Notes: generated by a model from the sequence alone, not told the origin. Shown: positions 1 to 9,434, numbered from the stretch's first letter. The stretch is 64,000 bases of DNA from Halobacillus alkaliphilus (GCF_900113125.1 NZ_FOOG01000012.1:18003-82002), one strand, 5' to 3'. Translations and numbers: made by a program.

Positions 1-833
1 TCTTCTGTTTCGTTTGAAGAATCCTTTGTTTCTTCGTCAGTTTCTTCTTCTACATTGGAATCTGATTCTTTACTTTCTTCCTCTGGTTCTGGATCCTTCT
101 CTTCAGCTTCTAATTCAAAAGAAAGTGTTTTTGTTTCATTATTAGCTAATTTGAACTCAGCTGAATGTTTTTCTTTTTCCAAGTCTTCTTTCAGTATAGC
201 TGAAACTGTGATATCAGCTTTTACACCTTGACCAATGATGTCCTCATTGAAGACGACTTTCACTTCCTGATCGGAATCAATGGAATATTTACCAACAACT
301 TGACCATCTTCACCTTTTACGTCTGTCTGAGACTCTTTGGCAACGGCAAGAAGGTCTGGTATTGAGAATGTAAATGCAGCTTCATCTCCGTATTCATGAT
401 CCTTTGGCAGGAACAAAATGTACGCTATATCTATGTTTAATTCCTGAGCTTCTTCAGCGTTCAGAACCTTTGGGAGGTCTCCACCCTGCTTTTTCGTCCA
501 TTCAACCTCATTTATTATGTTTTCTTCTACAGCTTTTCCTTTCTCAGGAAGTTCTTTTTCTTCTTCCTGCTCTGGAGCCTCAGAACTTTCTTGGGTTTCT
601 TGCTTTTCATTTTCTTTTCCTTTATCGGTTTCTTCTTTATTGTCTTCCTTTTCTCCATTTTTAGTTTCTTTTTCTTCATTTGTTTCCGCTGGCTCATCCG
701 TTGAAACTTCTGCATCGCTGCCTTCAGCATTAACAATCCCAGATGAATAAGGAAGTGTTTGCGTACTAACCATGATCGCCATGATCCATACTAAGGCCAT
801 TTTCTTCATCATTCGTTTCATATTTTTATTCAA
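1..833 (-). CDS. Secreted surface adhesin of the pilus operon (3' part outside the window)
   Basis: The frame is open from a TTG at 833 to the window edge, 277 residues. TTG is chosen because an AGGTGAG ribosome binding site lies just upstream; a second in-frame ATG lies at 821. The N-terminus is a signal peptide (basic MKRMMKK, then a hydrophobic stretch ending near VNAEG). A very acidic Glu/Lys-rich linker of about 70 residues follows, then a region that looks like the beta-rich domain of Gram-positive wall adhesins, then another acidic Glu/Ser/Asp stretch at the edge. It is the last visible gene of an operon with two class C sortases and an LPxTG pilin, so a tip or minor pilin is the likely role. 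The sorting signal, if present, is outside the window. Role is inferred; secretion is read directly. Confidence 0.75.
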   Translation of the reverse strand, partial: MNKNMKRMMKKMALVWIMAIMVSTQTLPYSSGIVNAEGSDAEVSTDEPAETNEEKETKNGEKEDNKEETDKGKENEKQETQESSEAPEQEEEKELPEKGKAVEENIINEVEWTKKQGGDLPKVLNAEEAQELNIDIAYILFLPKDHEYGDEAAFTFSIPDLLAVAKESQTDVKGEDGQVVGKYSIDSDQEVKVVFNEDIIGQGVKADITVSAILKEDLEKEKHSAEFKLANNETKTLSFELEAEEKDPEPEEESKESDSNVEEETDEETKDSSNETE

Positions 834-909
834 ACGCACTCACCTCTTTCTAAATAGCTGTGTGTGAACTATGTTAATTTTACTTTCAACTTAAGAGCTA
901 GAGGGAAGT

Positions 910-1590
910 TTAGTCGACCCGTTCCCCCCATTTAAGCAGTCTTTTATCATTGACTGGATAAGGATGACAAGTAAATAATGTAACAAGATCTCTTCCTTCT
1001 TGTATGCCAAGATGATCTGTTTCCCACGGTTGCACAACTTCTGTTTGAAAAATTCGATAAGTCAGTTTTTTATCGAAAAAATAAATATGGAATTTATCGC
1101 CTTCCTTGAGTTTGTCCAAATGCCTGAACATCTCCTTAGTTGCCATTCCTCGATGACCAGCTAATAAAGAGTGGGACCCTGATTGACCTGTAGGTAAAGA
1201 GGATCTCTCCACTATCCCCACCCCTTCAGATAACTGAGCTTCTGATGCCCCTAAATATATTGGGAGCTGAATTTCAAGTTTAGGAATCGATAATACAGCA
1301 AAGACTTCATCTCCGTAGTCAGCAAAACAATCTTCGACAGGAGAGTCTTTCTCAAATGGATCTTCTAATTGATCAGACGTATTAATAAAATTCTCATTAC
1401 ACTGCTTAATCAGTTCAATTTCTTCCTTTTCCCTTTGGTTGAGCTCATATTCTTTAAACTCATGCATATAAGACTCAGCTGTTTTGGAGAGAACCTGGTT
1501 ATTTACCCACTTCGCAGCCCAGGGGTACAGGGTAATGGCTAGTCCGAGAAACAGTACGAATAAAGCGATAACTTTACCCTTTTTACTCAA
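910..1590 (-). CDS. Class C (pilin-polymerising) sortase, shorter copy
   Basis: Membrane-anchored transpeptidase of 226 residues. An N-terminal membrane segment (about residues 7-26) is followed by the sortase barrel with catalytic His in AGHRG, catalytic Cys in TLFTCHPY and an Arg a few residues later. The DPF motif in the N-terminal extension fits the active-site lid of class C sortases, which join pilin subunits through LPxTG threonine and a pilin lysine. Unlike the neighbouring sortase it has no C-terminal membrane helix. Translation starts at TTG with AAGGGTG upstream and overlaps the end of the preceding sortase by 8 bases, so the two are probably translationally coupled. The TCHPYP sequence departs from the TCTPYG of the neighbour. 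Confidence 0.88.
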   Translation of the reverse strand: MSKKGKVIALFVLFLGLAITLYPWAAKWVNNQVLSKTAESYMHEFKEYELNQREKEEIELIKQCNENFINTSDQLEDPFEKDSPVEDCFADYGDEVFAVLSIPKLEIQLPIYLGASEAQLSEGVGIVERSSLPTGQSGSHSLLAGHRGMATKEMFRHLDKLKEGDKFHIYFFDKKLTYRIFQTEVVQPWETDHLGIQEGRDLVTLFTCHPYPVNDKRLLKWGERVD

Positions 1591-2425
1591 TTGACTTCAC
1601 CCTTTTCATCCTCCTCCACATTACTATGGTTAAAATAAGGAGGAGTACTCCAGTAAGCACTACGAGGCTACCAATATTGCCCCCATTGCTCTCCCCGCCA
1701 CTTGCGGATTCTTCAGTTGTTTCCGCAGTCATTTCTTTCTCTGGCTCTTCAACTCTTTCTCCTCGAACGAGCATTCGGTGAGTGTTTTTTCCGTAGGGAG
1801 TACAAGTAATTAAAGTGACCAGGTCTTTGTCCTGCTTAACTCTTAAATCTTCTGTCTCACTAGGGAGAACCACTTTTACCTGATCTATCTGATAGTAAAG
1901 TGTTTCAGAAAGAACTTGAACTTGAAAGATATCTCCTTCTTCCATCTGATCTAAATCTGTAAACATATCGGCACTCGGCAATCCGCGGTGGGCTGTAATC
2001 ACCGAATGAGTACCTTTGCCTCCCCCGGGAAGTGAGGTGTTTGACATATGTCCTGCCCCCCGGCTTAACACTTCTTCTCCTGTACCGTGATAGATGGGAA
2101 GTTTAACACCAATTTTAGGAACTTCTACATATCCCATCGACTCTCCAATGTTTAGTACATTGTAATAGCCGCTTTCTGCGGTTTGTTCTTCATCAGTATC
2201 AAATGGATCGAGAAGGGGAGCATTGTCAAGATTACGATTCTCATTATAAGACTCAACTTCCTGTTTCATCGCTTCAATTTCTTCAGGATCAAGGTTTTCT
2301 ACCTCTTCTTCGTAATCATTCGTAATTTTGACCTGCTTTTCCGTCATTATCCAATTGCTTACATAGGGGTAAGAAAAAATTCCTAATCCTAACAGGAAAA
2401 TTAAAAGAATCATTAATTTGCGCAC
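1583..2425 (-). CDS. Class C (pilin-polymerising) sortase, longer copy
   Basis: A 280-residue class C sortase. It has an N-terminal membrane helix (residues 3-20), a lid motif DPFDTD, catalytic His in TAHRG, catalytic Cys in TLITCTPYG and the Arg in HRMLVRGER. A serine/glycine linker leads to a second, C-terminal membrane helix (about residues 248-266) and a basic tail, the usual class C layout. The start is GTG, supported by GGGAGGGGGAG. It follows the main pilin gene by 27 bases. Two different class C sortases in one operon usually mean division of labour in building or branching the pilus; that is inference here. Confidence 0.9.
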   Translation of the reverse strand: MRKLMILLIFLLGLGIFSYPYVSNWIMTEKQVKITNDYEEEVENLDPEEIEAMKQEVESYNENRNLDNAPLLDPFDTDEEQTAESGYYNVLNIGESMGYVEVPKIGVKLPIYHGTGEEVLSRGAGHMSNTSLPGGGKGTHSVITAHRGLPSADMFTDLDQMEEGDIFQVQVLSETLYYQIDQVKVVLPSETEDLRVKQDKDLVTLITCTPYGKNTHRMLVRGERVEEPEKEMTAETTEESASGGESNGGNIGSLVVLTGVLLLILTIVMWRRMKRVKSIE

Positions 2426-2452
2426 TTCTCCCCCTCCCTTCTCTTAAACATC

Positions 2453-4189
2453 TTACAATTCGCTGTCTACTTTTCTTTTTCTCATCATATAAACACCTGC
2501 TGCAACCATCATAAGAAAACCAATTATGGTGAACCATGTGGTGCCCATACCACCGGTTTGTGGTAGTTCCCAGCCAGATTTAGAGTTCTCTACCGTCACA
2601 TTGTAATCATCGGCTGAAGCTTCCGTAATAGTAATATCGATTGGGCTTGTTAATAAGCGGTAAGAATTGGTCTCTCCGTTTTCATTCACATAAGTAGGAG
2701 CCTCAACTTCTTCCAGCTGATAATCGCCAAGATTCAATCCTGTAACTTCAAAGCGTCCCTGCTCATCGGTCGTTAAACCTTGGAGGGAAGTCACGACTTC
2801 TCCATTCACTCGAACGACAGAGTTTTCAGGTACAGCAATTGGGTTTCCTTCAGCATCATTAAGATCAAACACTGCACCTTCTAGAAGAATACTGTTATCA
2901 TCTTCATCCACTTTAATAACAGTAACTCCACCATCAGCCGGAGTTACGATAACAGGCGGTGTTGTCGGTGGGTCTTCTGGATTTTCTCCTCGGTCGTTAT
3001 CAAAGTCTAAAGTAGCGGTGTTTGGAATACCTGTTTCTTCTGGATTTAATTCAGCATCCGAGTTAATGGTCGCATCAAAAGTTACCGTAAGCGTTTCTGC
3101 GCCAGCTAGAGCTGAAAAATCATTGACCGTGGTTATAATCGTCTCTCCTTCAGTAACGCTCACAGCATCTCCAGCTGGATTTCCGTCAATAAGTACTTCG
3201 ACAGATCCTCCCACAAGAGATAAACGATCATCTAACGAATCACTAATTTCATATTCAGCGTATTCTCCAATATCTCCTGGCAGGTTAGAATCGATTTGGT
3301 AGGAATAGGCCTTATCACGGTTAATATTAAGGTTATCTATCAAATCGCCCGTTTCAGGATCAACAATCTTCTTATCTATTTCAGGCATCTCATAGTTTAC
3401 TCTCTCTGTATCTACTACCACTCCTGTTGTCTCTCCATCAGCAGATATCGTCCCCGGTTCCACTATTGAGAATTCAACCGGCGTGTTATCAATCGCATGG
3501 CCTTCGGGAGCTTCGGTCTCTACGAAATAATAATCCCCATAGGCAAGGCCATCAATTTGGATAAGACCAGCCGCACTAGTAGTATAGGTACCGCTTGATA
3601 CATCTTCACCCGTTTCTGATGCTTTAAACAGTTCAAAGACAGCTCCAGAAAGAGCCTGACCGTCTTCTCCTGTCTTCGTGAGCTCAACCGCACCACGGAT
3701 AATTTCATTTTTCGGATAAACGTTGACATCATAATTCAACGTATTGCCATCATTTTGTGTTAACGGAACATCAACAGAAAAAACTTCCGTATTCAACACG
3801 ACATCCTCAGGACCATCGATTTCTTGGAACGTATATCTTCCTAAAGGAAGATTATTAAGAACAACTTGTCCGTTCTCGTCCGTAACCCGCGTGTAATCGG
3901 CTCCTGTTCCATCAGTGATTTCTGTCCAAGTGTTAGTTTCTGAATCAAAGGTATGAGTTTGATTGATTTCAAAAGTTACACCTGGCAGTGGATCTCCTTC
4001 TACATCATTAATTTCTGATCCATTTCCTTCTCCATTTTCAGAACCTTGTTCTTGTTCGTATTTATTAATGGTAAGAGAAGGATTATCTGGAGACCCGCTT
4101 ACTGTAAGCGCAGAAACACTTTGAGGAGTAATGACAGATCCAATTAACACTAAAGCCATTAACAATATGCTATTTATTTTTTTATTCAT
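2453..4189 (-). CDS. Main pilin subunit with LPxTG anchor (SpaA/Cna_B type)
   Basis: Secreted shaft pilin of 578 residues. A signal peptide (residues 1-27, ending SVSA) is followed by a first beta domain, a VYPKN pilin motif at 157-161 whose lysine accepts the sortase acyl intermediate, a Cna_B-type domain starting VELTKTGEDG, a longer middle domain resembling the fimbrial isopeptide D2 type, and a last Cna_B-type domain. ETEAPEG and EEVEAP look like the E-box segments that support isopeptide bonds. It ends with LPQTG at 542, a membrane helix and a basic tail RKRK. GGGAGG sets the ATG. It is the first gene of the pilus operon, upstream of two sortases and an adhesin. Confidence 0.93.
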   Translation of the reverse strand: MNKKINSILLMALVLIGSVITPQSVSALTVSGSPDNPSLTINKYEQEQGSENGEGNGSEINDVEGDPLPGVTFEINQTHTFDSETNTWTEITDGTGADYTRVTDENGQVVLNNLPLGRYTFQEIDGPEDVVLNTEVFSVDVPLTQNDGNTLNYDVNVYPKNEIIRGAVELTKTGEDGQALSGAVFELFKASETGEDVSSGTYTTSAAGLIQIDGLAYGDYYFVETEAPEGHAIDNTPVEFSIVEPGTISADGETTGVVVDTERVNYEMPEIDKKIVDPETGDLIDNLNINRDKAYSYQIDSNLPGDIGEYAEYEISDSLDDRLSLVGGSVEVLIDGNPAGDAVSVTEGETIITTVNDFSALAGAETLTVTFDATINSDAELNPEETGIPNTATLDFDNDRGENPEDPPTTPPVIVTPADGGVTVIKVDEDDNSILLEGAVFDLNDAEGNPIAVPENSVVRVNGEVVTSLQGLTTDEQGRFEVTGLNLGDYQLEEVEAPTYVNENGETNSYRLLTSPIDITITEASADDYNVTVENSKSGWELPQTGGMGTTWFTIIGFLMMVAAGVYMMRKRKVDSEL

Positions 4190-4417
4190 TTTTCTTACCT
4201 CCCTGACATTTTATAGTTTAGTAATCACCCAAAAGAAACGGAGTTCTCTCCGCCCTCCTTTCAAATCAAAATGACTGATTCCTAAGTAAGTAGAATGGAG
4301 AAACGAGATTTTCAATCAATATGTACTTAGGCACAATTATTCTATCAGTGGTAAATATACAAAAAATCTACATTTACGACATTCTTATACAAAAACGAAA
4401 TCCTCGCGTACAGAATT

Positions 4418-4772
4418 AGCGGTAAACAATTAGATATGTTAAGGAAAGTTTGCGAAGGACGTGACGTATATGGAGTGATCTTTCATAGCGATCAAGATTC
4501 GCAGTGTACGTCCTATGAATTTCAAGAATTGACCATAAAAAGAGGCATTATCAGAGCATCTCCCGATGAGGGAGTTGCTCTGATAATGCCGTCTTCGAAT
4601 CTTTTCAGTCTACGTTAAAATCGGAAGAATTCATTCCTGTAGATCGAGGGAAGATTTGTCATCATATCGTACGCTCAAAAATCGACACGTACATGTATTA
4701 CTACAATTATTGTTGCCCTTTTCAAAAGCTAAACTGCCAAACTCCAATTGAATTCAGAATAAAGGTAGCCCA
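4418..4772 (+). pseudogene. IS3-family transposase (OrfB) relic
   Basis: Fragments of an IS3-type DDE transposase are readable in more than one frame: HSDQDSQCTSYEFQEL near 4475-4530, then after a frameshift SR-stop-GSCSDNAVFESFQSTLKS near 4560-4620, and YYNYCCPFQKLN followed by TPIEFR near 4695-4765. These match the conserved IS3 blocks around the second Asp and the catalytic Glu. Stops and shifts mean it is not functional. No terminal inverted repeats were found. The rest of 4,190-5,180 has no intact gene: 4823-4950 on the minus strand encodes a fragment (IKKRKQHEVIELLYKLL) that I cannot assign, and a hairpin lies at 5033-5082. Confidence 0.7.
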
Positions 4773-5032
4773 GATGTTTTCTGTTTTTAAGACCACATAC
4801 TTTTTAAAATTTAAACATTTTTCTTAATTTCTTCTTTTGTTAACAATTTATATAATAGCTCAATAACCTCATGTTGTTTTCGTTTTTTAATATAACCTCT
4901 TCTAGCTAAAGATTTCCTATCACAACCAAAAGATTTCTATAAAATATTTAGGAAGTATGAGGAACCTTCATTCTAAAACTTATTAACCTAATAAAAAGTC
5001 TTGTACAGTATTTTTCACCTACTTTAAAAAGT

Positions 5033-5109
5033 AAAAAAGCCTCTCAAGAGTTCGGGGAACTAATGAGAGGCTACCTAGATTTAGACATTAAATTATAGAA
5101 ATCCAGTCA
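5033..5109. repeat. Third copy of the island right-end sequence (hairpin plus CCAGTCA site)
   Basis: A hairpin with arms AAGCCTCTCA and TGAGAGGCT is followed by TAGATTTAG and ATCCAGTCA at 5101-5109. The same succession occurs at 9435-9505 and at 51443-51531, in both cases just before a groEL-derived attachment core. Here no core was found in the next 100 bases. It is best read as a truncated island end; the hairpin could also act as a terminator. Confidence 0.55.
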
Positions 5110-5180
5110 TCTATATTGGAATAAGTGCATTTTTTGAATAGGTTTTAAAATAATTTTTTTAAATAAATAAGAATTTTATT

Positions 5181-5432
5181 TCATGACCAACACACTTCGT
5201 CAATCTCATAATCTTCTGAGGCATCCGCTTCCCCAGTTATACAAGAAAAACATCCCTGGTAAGCAACTGCACTGCCAATAGCCCAAATTTCCTGATCACA
5301 GGTGAAGCAGCTGGCCCCATTTTTCTTATCAATAACTGCCTCTTTAAGCCTTTTTTTTAATTTACTTGGTTCTTCGGCAGGATTACTCTTACAATGTTTA
5401 TTCACAAAGGATCCTATAGAAATAGGTACCAT
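5181..5432 (-). CDS. Small cysteine-rich hypothetical protein
   Basis: An 83-residue protein that I do not recognise. It has a basic first half (SKLKKRLKEA) and two cysteine pairs, CFTC and CFSC, separated by 18 residues, which could form a small zinc ribbon. The C-terminal part is acidic. The start ATG has GGAAAT-type weak spacing to a purine-rich stretch. It stands alone between the IS3 relic and a toxin-antitoxin pair. The cysteine spacing argues for a real gene, but short length keeps the call tentative. Confidence 0.45.
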   Translation of the reverse strand: MVPISIGSFVNKHCKSNPAEEPSKLKKRLKEAVIDKKNGASCFTCDQEIWAIGSAVAYQGCFSCITGEADASEDYEIDEVCWS

Positions 5433-5661
5433 AAATGATTTCCTTTCTTATCGTTTTTCTTTTATTCATTAAAGGATTTTAACTTCTTTTCAATACTAGC
5501 TAAGGAATGTTTATACTCTTTTGTGTATTTTAGTTAAAGATTCAATTTCAATATAAATGAACGCCACTGTACTAGAAGTTTGATTTAATATACAAACCAA
5601 AATACACCTTCTCAGCGAACTAGAAATCATAAAGCCATTCTTAGCTGTAACCGCTGGAACC

Positions 5662-6063
5662 TTATCTTTTAATGACTTTCCCATTCATCCGTTCAACCCA
5701 CTGATGGAGTAGGTTATTATACCGGAGAAGGTTTTTGTGGATTTTAATGGCCACTTCTTCATTATAGGTATGGACGGTCAAATTACGATCATTTACCATT
5801 TCCAAAGCCAGAACAGTCTCTTCATCCTCCAACAAGTGGACCTCCCTGCAACTGCGAATGACGCTCTTCGGAGAACCGGCATCCACCCCTTCTACGTCAT
5901 ATAAATATTGCTTAGCCGCTTTCCAACTTGCCTCGAAAGTGAATTCAAATCGTTGAATCGCTGCATCTCGTTCCACATCATTCGGATTTTTAAGGGTAGC
6001 TAGCTTTTCAAAGGCAACCAACGCTTTTTCTGCTGCTTCTAATCGTTGGCGTAATCTTTCCAT
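5662..6063 (-). CDS. HEPN-domain toxin of a HEPN-MNT pair
   Basis: All-helical protein of 133 residues of the HI0074-like nucleotidyltransferase-partner family, which belongs to the HEPN group. The HEPN RNase signature R-x4-H is present as RNLTVH, near residue 93. The gene overlaps the upstream MNT gene by 25 bases, the usual linked arrangement. In characterised pairs the HEPN protein is a ribonuclease toxin and the MNT protein inactivates it by adding AMP to a tyrosine next to the motif; the sequence here continues RNLTVHTY, which places a Tyr in the right spot. It sits in a decayed island next to a TOTE-type helicase. Confidence 0.82.
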   Translation of the reverse strand: MERLRQRLEAAEKALVAFEKLATLKNPNDVERDAAIQRFEFTFEASWKAAKQYLYDVEGVDAGSPKSVIRSCREVHLLEDEETVLALEMVNDRNLTVHTYNEEVAIKIHKNLLRYNNLLHQWVERMNGKVIKR

Positions 6064-6362
6064 AAAATCCCCTCCTCTTTCACTTGTTGGACTAAAGATT
6101 CTTTGGCATCATGTAAATCGACCACATCTACCTTGTAAGGAATGGTAGACTCTTCGATTTGCTCGATCAATTTATTCCATTTAAAAGCAGAGATCGGGGA
6201 GTGGGAATCAATAGCGATGTCGATATCCGAACTATGTTTTTCTTCCTGTCGAGCCCAAGAACCAAATAAGTAAACACGTGCTTTTTCCTTGCTGAGTTGT
6301 TCATTCAAAATCGATTTTAGTTGTTCTAAAATTTGTTCCCGTAAATCTGCAGGAGATCCCAT
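6039..6362 (-). CDS. MNT-type minimal nucleotidyltransferase antitoxin
   Basis: A 107-residue nucleotidyltransferase with the conserved GSW-x9-DxD metal and nucleotide site, seen as FGSWARQ followed by SDIDIAID. It lacks further domains, as is normal for MNT antitoxins. It is the first gene of the pair; the HEPN gene begins inside its 3' end. Known MNT partners AMPylate the HEPN toxin; that activity is inferred from family. The bases 6,363-6,629 hold a 65-codon frame that I could not assign and do not call. Confidence 0.83.
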   Translation of the reverse strand: MGSPADLREQILEQLKSILNEQLSKEKARVYLFGSWARQEEKHSSDIDIAIDSHSPISAFKWNKLIEQIEESTIPYKVDVVDLHDAKESLVQQVKEEGILWKDYAND

Positions 6363-6629
6363 AGAATCCCTTCCTCTTTTTTTGTACCATTATAGCATAT
6401 GTACGTTTTCTCTTTGCTGGATTTTCCTTCCCCACTTCCACCATTCAGAAATTCGATTGGTAACAGCCCCAATATTAACTACATTAATACCTAGATGGGT
6501 CTTCCGATAACTGCGCTGTAAAGTTATTGCAAAAAAGTCTCTGCTAGTGCTAGTTAATTTCACACGTCTTTGAATTATGAATTTCATTCTTATATTTTAA
6601 ATACTCGTTCAGACCCATAATTTTATCTA

Positions 6630-8945
6630 TCAAAATAGCTTCATCTGCTTCCCACTACTATTTTCTTCATCATTGCCTTGAACTTTGTAATCCATCGACT
6701 TATATCCGTGCATGCGCTTTTCATACATTGCCCTCAACTCGGGAACCTGATAATCAACATAATCATACACTTTTACCACATTCTTATCCGCATGAACGCG
6801 ATGCAATCTACCGACATATTGTTGAAGCGTTCCTTTCCAGGCTATTGGCATGGCAAGGAACAAAGTGTCCAATCTAGCATTGTCAAATCCTTCTCCAATA
6901 TACTTGCCAGTTGCAATAATAAGCCGCTCTTCATTATCTGAAAGATTTTCTATTATCTTTAAGCGGTCTTTCTCTTCTTGCTTACTCAGTTTACCTGTTA
7001 ATACGATTATGTTCTTAGCAAATCCTTCAAAGAGCTTCTCCAATTCATGCACATGATCAATCCGCTCTGTCAGAATAATTGGATGCGAATTATTTTCAAG
7101 TTCTTTTAATACATCATTGAATATCAACTTGTTCCGTTGTTCATTACTAGCCAAATTTGCATAAATCTGTTGAATGTTGTCGCCATTATTTTTGAAACTA
7201 GTAAATCGTGGAATAAGTATGTGGTCAAACGGATGGAGTTTCGCCTGGCTTTTGGCGGTAACTTTATAACAGATTTCCCCACACTGCATAGCAACTATCT
7301 TTTGTAGCCCGTCTTTTCTAGTTGGTGTTGCAGTTAGTCCGTGAACGTAAGCAGCCTCAACTTCCCTTAACACTTTTTCAAAGCTTACCGCTGAAATATG
7401 GTGGCATTCATCGACAATTACCTGTCCATAGTCCTTAACTTTTTCACGCATATCTTCTGATCTGCTCAAAGTCTGAATCATGGCAATATCCAATTTACCT
7501 GTTGGCTTCTTTTTACCTCCACCTATTTGACCAACCTTGTTTCCATCCAAATCAAGAAAGGACTGCAAACTTTCTTTCCACTGAGTAAGCAGTTGCTTGG
7601 TGTGCACGATGATTAATGTGTTGATATTTCTCTCTGCAATTAGCGCTGCCGCCACAACGGTTTTACCAAAACCAGTTGCCGCTGATAGGACACTACAAGT
7701 ACTTATTTCCATAGCGTTGACCGCTTCTTTTTGTTTTGGCAGAAGACTCCCACGAAAATGTATATTGTAACTGCTACCTTTGGTGGTTTGATCATCGATG
7801 TAGAATTTGATTTTGTTCCTAAATAAAACAGCTTTTATATCTGCCAGACAACCGCGCGGGATAATCACCGAGTCTTCCATCTCATAACTACAGTCAATTT
7901 TTCTGGGGATCCTGTGCGTAGAGAGCCTTTTGGATTGTGCTTTAAAAAATTCTGGATTGTTAATGACGGCAAGTTTTATTAACTCGTTCAAAACATTTGG
8001 TGGAAGCTTATTTTTGGGAATATGTATGCCGTTTTTTCTTATGATGGTTACTTCAGAAGGTATATTTACCTCATATGATGATGGTTTACTTTTTACAGTG
8101 TAACTGATGGAATCATTGTGTCTTACCAGAATGGATTCAACTGTTTTTTTACTGATTTTTTTTACAGACTCCAAGTACGTCCATTGATCAATATACGGTT
8201 CGAATTTTTCATTAACAAAAACACTATAACCGTTTTTCCTGGGGAATTGCTGTAAAGGTAGTGCAATCAGGTTTCCAAATCCTCCTTTAGGCATAGTATC
8301 CTGATTGGGGAAAAAACGATCAAACGAATCCACACCTGTCTCGTAACGTTTTTCCAGGGTCCGGTTCATAAGAAGATTCCCTAATCTACGAGCAGTTTTC
8401 GCAGTCATTTTATCACTAAAAAAAATCCAGACGTGGCAACCATCTCCGGATCTAGAGATTTCCATACTTGCAGGTACGCCTGCTTCCTTACAAACACCGA
8501 TGAACGTCAAAGCGTCCTTTTGCCAGTCTTTTTTATCAAAATCAACTGCCAAAAACCAACACGTTTCATCTTTTAATAAAGGATAGATTCCAATAGTTTT
8601 ATTGCCACGCAAGTGATTTTCAATAACATGGTCCGTTAGTGGCAACAACTCACGCTCTTTATATTTTTTATTGTGGTCATATTTTCTTGCCGGTGCATAA
8701 TTTGACCCTCCATCGGATACCCAATGCACCGCATACACGTCTGTTCGTCCTTTAAACAGACCTCTAAAAATATTGATGCGCTTCTGTAAGATTTCATTTC
8801 TCGCCATGTGTTGACTTTGGGGGGCCTGATTGTTAGAGACAGGAATTTGATGCTTTGCCAGCATTTTTTTCAATTTGTGGTTTTCATCTTTTAGCTGGGT
8901 AATTTCCTTTAATGCGATTTCCAATTTCCGCTCTAAATCGTTCAT
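6630..8945 (-). CDS. TOTE-type primase-helicase (AEP primase fused to a DEAD/DEAH helicase)
   Basis: A 771-residue fusion. Residues 1-35 are a coiled coil. Residues about 55-270 look like the archaeo-eukaryotic primase domain seen in TOTE conflict proteins: YPLLKDETCWFLAVDFD (metal-binding DFD at 135-137) and SGDGCHVW with its His at 171. Residues about 395-750 are a superfamily 2 helicase with ATGFGKT (423-429), DECHH (512-516), SAT-like TATPTRKDG and a C-terminal IATGKYIGEGFD and QYVGRLHR. This combination is proposed to act in mobile-element conflict on nucleic acid. It stands alone here, without the extra TOTE genes, between HEPN-MNT and an integrase relic. Start ATG is the only good candidate; the gene is intact. 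Confidence 0.8.
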   Translation of the reverse strand: MNDLERKLEIALKEITQLKDENHKLKKMLAKHQIPVSNNQAPQSQHMARNEILQKRINIFRGLFKGRTDVYAVHWVSDGGSNYAPARKYDHNKKYKERELLPLTDHVIENHLRGNKTIGIYPLLKDETCWFLAVDFDKKDWQKDALTFIGVCKEAGVPASMEISRSGDGCHVWIFFSDKMTAKTARRLGNLLMNRTLEKRYETGVDSFDRFFPNQDTMPKGGFGNLIALPLQQFPRKNGYSVFVNEKFEPYIDQWTYLESVKKISKKTVESILVRHNDSISYTVKSKPSSYEVNIPSEVTIIRKNGIHIPKNKLPPNVLNELIKLAVINNPEFFKAQSKRLSTHRIPRKIDCSYEMEDSVIIPRGCLADIKAVLFRNKIKFYIDDQTTKGSSYNIHFRGSLLPKQKEAVNAMEISTCSVLSAATGFGKTVVAAALIAERNINTLIIVHTKQLLTQWKESLQSFLDLDGNKVGQIGGGKKKPTGKLDIAMIQTLSRSEDMREKVKDYGQVIVDECHHISAVSFEKVLREVEAAYVHGLTATPTRKDGLQKIVAMQCGEICYKVTAKSQAKLHPFDHILIPRFTSFKNNGDNIQQIYANLASNEQRNKLIFNDVLKELENNSHPIILTERIDHVHELEKLFEGFAKNIIVLTGKLSKQEEKDRLKIIENLSDNEERLIIATGKYIGEGFDNARLDTLFLAMPIAWKGTLQQYVGRLHRVHADKNVVKVYDYVDYQVPELRAMYEKRMHGYKSMDYKVQGNDEENSSGKQMKLF

Positions 8946-9059
8946 GAATTATCCCTCTTCATGCAATTTGATCTCAGCTTTTAAATATATTAAGTCATAT
9001 CTAACAAATCGTCTAACATCATCAAGTTGCTTATAGAACCTATTTTTATTGTAAAATGA

Positions 9060-9245
9060 GGATGTTAATCTGTCTATTAGAAGTATATTCAGTTTTTCAT
9101 GTCCTAACAAGCTTTGAATAACTACGATTGTCTCTCCATTATTAAGCATATGAGTAGAATAACTATTTCTTAATTGATGAGGTGTTCTTTATTAATATTT
9201 ACGCGACTTGAAACCCGTTTAATACTATATCGAATAAGCTTAATA
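9060..9245 (-). pseudogene. Tyrosine recombinase (integrase) C-terminal relic
   Basis: Reading leftward from 9245, one frame gives IKRVSSRVNINKE and, after a one-base shift, TPHQLRNSYSTHML, then IQSLLGHEKLN. These are the HxxR box and the GH box of tyrosine recombinases. The C-terminal catalytic Tyr region is not readable, and the N-terminal half is missing. The relic lies about 300 bases from the attachment-like repeat at 9550, as expected for an island integrase near its right end. A small open segment at about 9250-9385 (minus strand, ALIKLLALVGDILEE) is probably part of the same decayed module. Confidence 0.72.
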
Positions 9246-9434
9246 CTCATTCCTTCTTAGATCCTCTCTTTTTAATAAATATCCACCATAATCAGTGCAT
9301 TCCTCTAATATATCTCCAACCAAAGCTAACAACTTTATTAAAGCAGATTTCTCTTTCTTTCCCTGTAAACACTCCTATTTATTAATCTTGGGATAAACAA
9401 ATGTATCCTCCCGGCTCATATTTAAGAATAAAAG

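Noticed and set aside
6390-6587. A 65-codon minus-strand frame upstream of the MNT gene
   Set aside because: No ribosome site and no recognisable pattern; likely chance or relic.
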